A stretch of 58,516 bases of DNA. Origin: a virus. Where the stretch lies: IMG/VR virus record IMGVR_UViG_3300023179_000123, positions 1-58,516 of that record, one strand, 5' to 3'. Below are positions 57,613 through 58,516 of this stretch, piece after piece. Under the pieces are notes generated by a model. The model was not told the DNA's origin. It saw only the letters and a list, made by a program, of their open reading frames with translations, and did not search any database. The translations under genes and the position numbers were made by a program. Within the stretch, counting starts at the first letter, position 1. Every line of letters begins with the position of its first letter.

Positions 57613-58502
57613 TAAAAATCTCCAATAACATCCATCATGTTCTTCATTTTGTTCATGATGAAATAGTTAAGCAAATGGCTTCTATCTTTTGATGGTTGAT
57701 CCACAAAGTTATTTATAATAGCTTCTTTTACATTTGATGGAATCATTGTAAAATCTACAAGTTGCTTATTTCTGTTATAGTTTTTAATAAAAATGTCATC
57801 TGTAGGCATTGAGGATGGATTATCTAACCACGACGATAACCTTTTTGAGGAAATTGGCTTTTGTCGTTCCCCAGCAACGATTGAGTCGTCTCCGGATAAG
57901 ACATTTGGGACTCCATCACCTTTATCGCCCCGGATTGTATGTTCCAATACATATCTCTCCGGCGTTGTGTCAGCTTTAACATATTTCTTTTGAATCGAAG
58001 AGAATTGTTTGACATTCTTGTACCTCTGCAATTGAATGAAATCATGATCGCCAGAAATAATCAAAAATGGTTTTGGATCTCCATCAGCAAAAGGTGAAGC
58101 GTTTACTAGATCATTTGTCTGAGACCACTCTGCAAGAACAGCAATGACATCATCAGCTTCTGCTCCGTCGACATTTACAACTCTGTATGGAAATACTGCA
58201 GCAATTTCATCTCTAATAGTAGACAAGGTCTCAAAGATCATCTTCCAGTCATAACCAGATTCTTCTCTTGCCTTTTTTCGCATTGCTTTGTAGTATGGAA
58301 AAACATCTCGGCGCCAGTAATTACGATTATCGCAAGCAATGACAATATTGCCAAATTCTTGACCGAATTTGACCTTGTAACTTCTAATCGAATTGATAAT
58401 CATATGTCGAATCAAACCAACATTGATCTCTACATCTGTTCTGCCGCCAAGTTCCATCATTAGATTGGAAATAGCGGTTTGATTGTAATCAACTACTATC
58501 AC
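57612..58502 (-). CDS. rnh: RNase H / 5'-3' exonuclease (FEN family)
   Basis: 296 residues from a GTG at 58,502; T4 RNase H has 305. Metal-binding acidic residues: Asp5 (VVDYNQ), Asp58 (ACDNRNYWRRD), Glu115, Asp117 and Asp118 (GAEADDV), Asp152 and Asp154 (SGDHDF), Asp193 and Asp196 (GDKGDGVPN, the H3TH loop). It removes RNA primers before gp30 ligation. The frame is open upstream to the window edge (AGG CTA AAG AAA GTG), so an ATG just outside the window may be the true start. A late promoter-like TATAAATA lies inside at 57,717-57,710. Confidence 0.92.
   Translation of the reverse strand: MIVVDYNQTAISNLMMELGGRTDVEINVGLIRHMIINSIRSYKVKFGQEFGNIVIACDNRNYWRRDVFPYYKAMRKKAREESGYDWKMIFETLSTIRDEIAAVFPYRVVNVDGAEADDVIAVLAEWSQTNDLVNASPFADGDPKPFLIISGDHDFIQLQRYKNVKQFSSIQKKYVKADTTPERYVLEHTIRGDKGDGVPNVLSGDDSIVAGERQKPISSKRLSSWLDNPSSMPTDDIFIKNYNRNKQLVDFTMIPSNVKEAIINNFVDQPSKDRSHLLNYFIMNKMKNMMDVIGDF
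57710..57717 (-). promoter_or_regulatory. Candidate late promoter inside RNase H gene
   Basis: TATAAATA on the minus strand about 100 nt before the DUF6433-type start. An exact match to the late consensus, but in coding sequence of an AT-rich genome, so chance is possible. Confidence 0.4.
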
Positions 58503-58516
58503 TTTCTTTAGCCTCA

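Overview
The window is a 58.5-kb piece of the genome of a T4-like myovirus (Straboviridae/Kyanoviridae-type gene set). It is AT-rich and gene-dense, and no gene-free stretch exceeds 300 bases. It holds most of the tail and baseplate morphogenesis module plus part of the replication and late-transcription module. The host is probably a low-GC betaproteobacterium. Evidence: the phage IscU and ErpA look like betaproteobacterial proteins; a permuted tmRNA is known from alphaproteobacteria, cyanobacteria and a betaproteobacterial lineage; and the Lys/Ala-rich exported 76-residue protein is a type common in that class. The host call is an inference, not a measurement.

Layout. (a) 1-20,939, minus strand: a run of adhesin and tail-fibre genes (Gly-rich tip protein, fibrinogen-like lectin, LamG-like protein, a 1014-residue fibre, a 2247-residue fibre with 27 YTNARV-type repeats, a 459-residue multidomain protein, and an 1816-residue fibre ending in an S74 chaperone). 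(b) 20,976-40,250, minus strand: baseplate genes in near-T4 order (gp10-region proteins, gp8, gp7-like, gp6, gp25, PAAR tip, split gp5, gp27-like, gp53, gp48). Several carry inserted surface modules. (c) 40,293-44,631, plus strand: gp4 head-completion nuclease, gp2-like protein, tube-type protein, the tail chaperone pair gp26/gp51 and the tape measure. Two T4-type late promoters facing each other separate (b) and (c), and a bidirectional terminator closes (c). (d) 44,664-58,516, minus strand: exported small protein, gp32, small ORFs, gp59, gp33, a membrane protein (holin candidate), SleB-type hydrolase, a circularly permuted tmRNA, a Cas4/MGME1-like nuclease, GH19 endolysin, IscU and ErpA, PhoH, FmdB-type zinc ribbon, several conserved unknowns, DNA ligase gp30, DsbA, a DUF6433-type protein and RNase H.

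Most notable observations: (1) a phage-encoded two-piece (permuted) tmRNA with tag ANDDYFYQDLKLAA and a G3-U70 acceptor pair; (2) a T_TTT_TTC -1 frameshift site with an upstream Shine-Dalgarno-like element joining gp26 to a startless gp51-like frame directly before the tape measure gene; (3) a second apparent -1 frameshift (A_AAA_AAG plus an 8-bp downstream stem) extending the DUF6433-type protein by 52 residues; (4) an IscU-ErpA iron-sulfur pair with a coupled 48-residue gene; (5) baseplate proteins decorated with DUF4214 modules and a pectate-lyase-like beta-helix; (6) a gp5 hub split into two genes, each with a different predicted cell-wall-cutting domain. Domain and family names are from recognition of sequence patterns; no database search was run.
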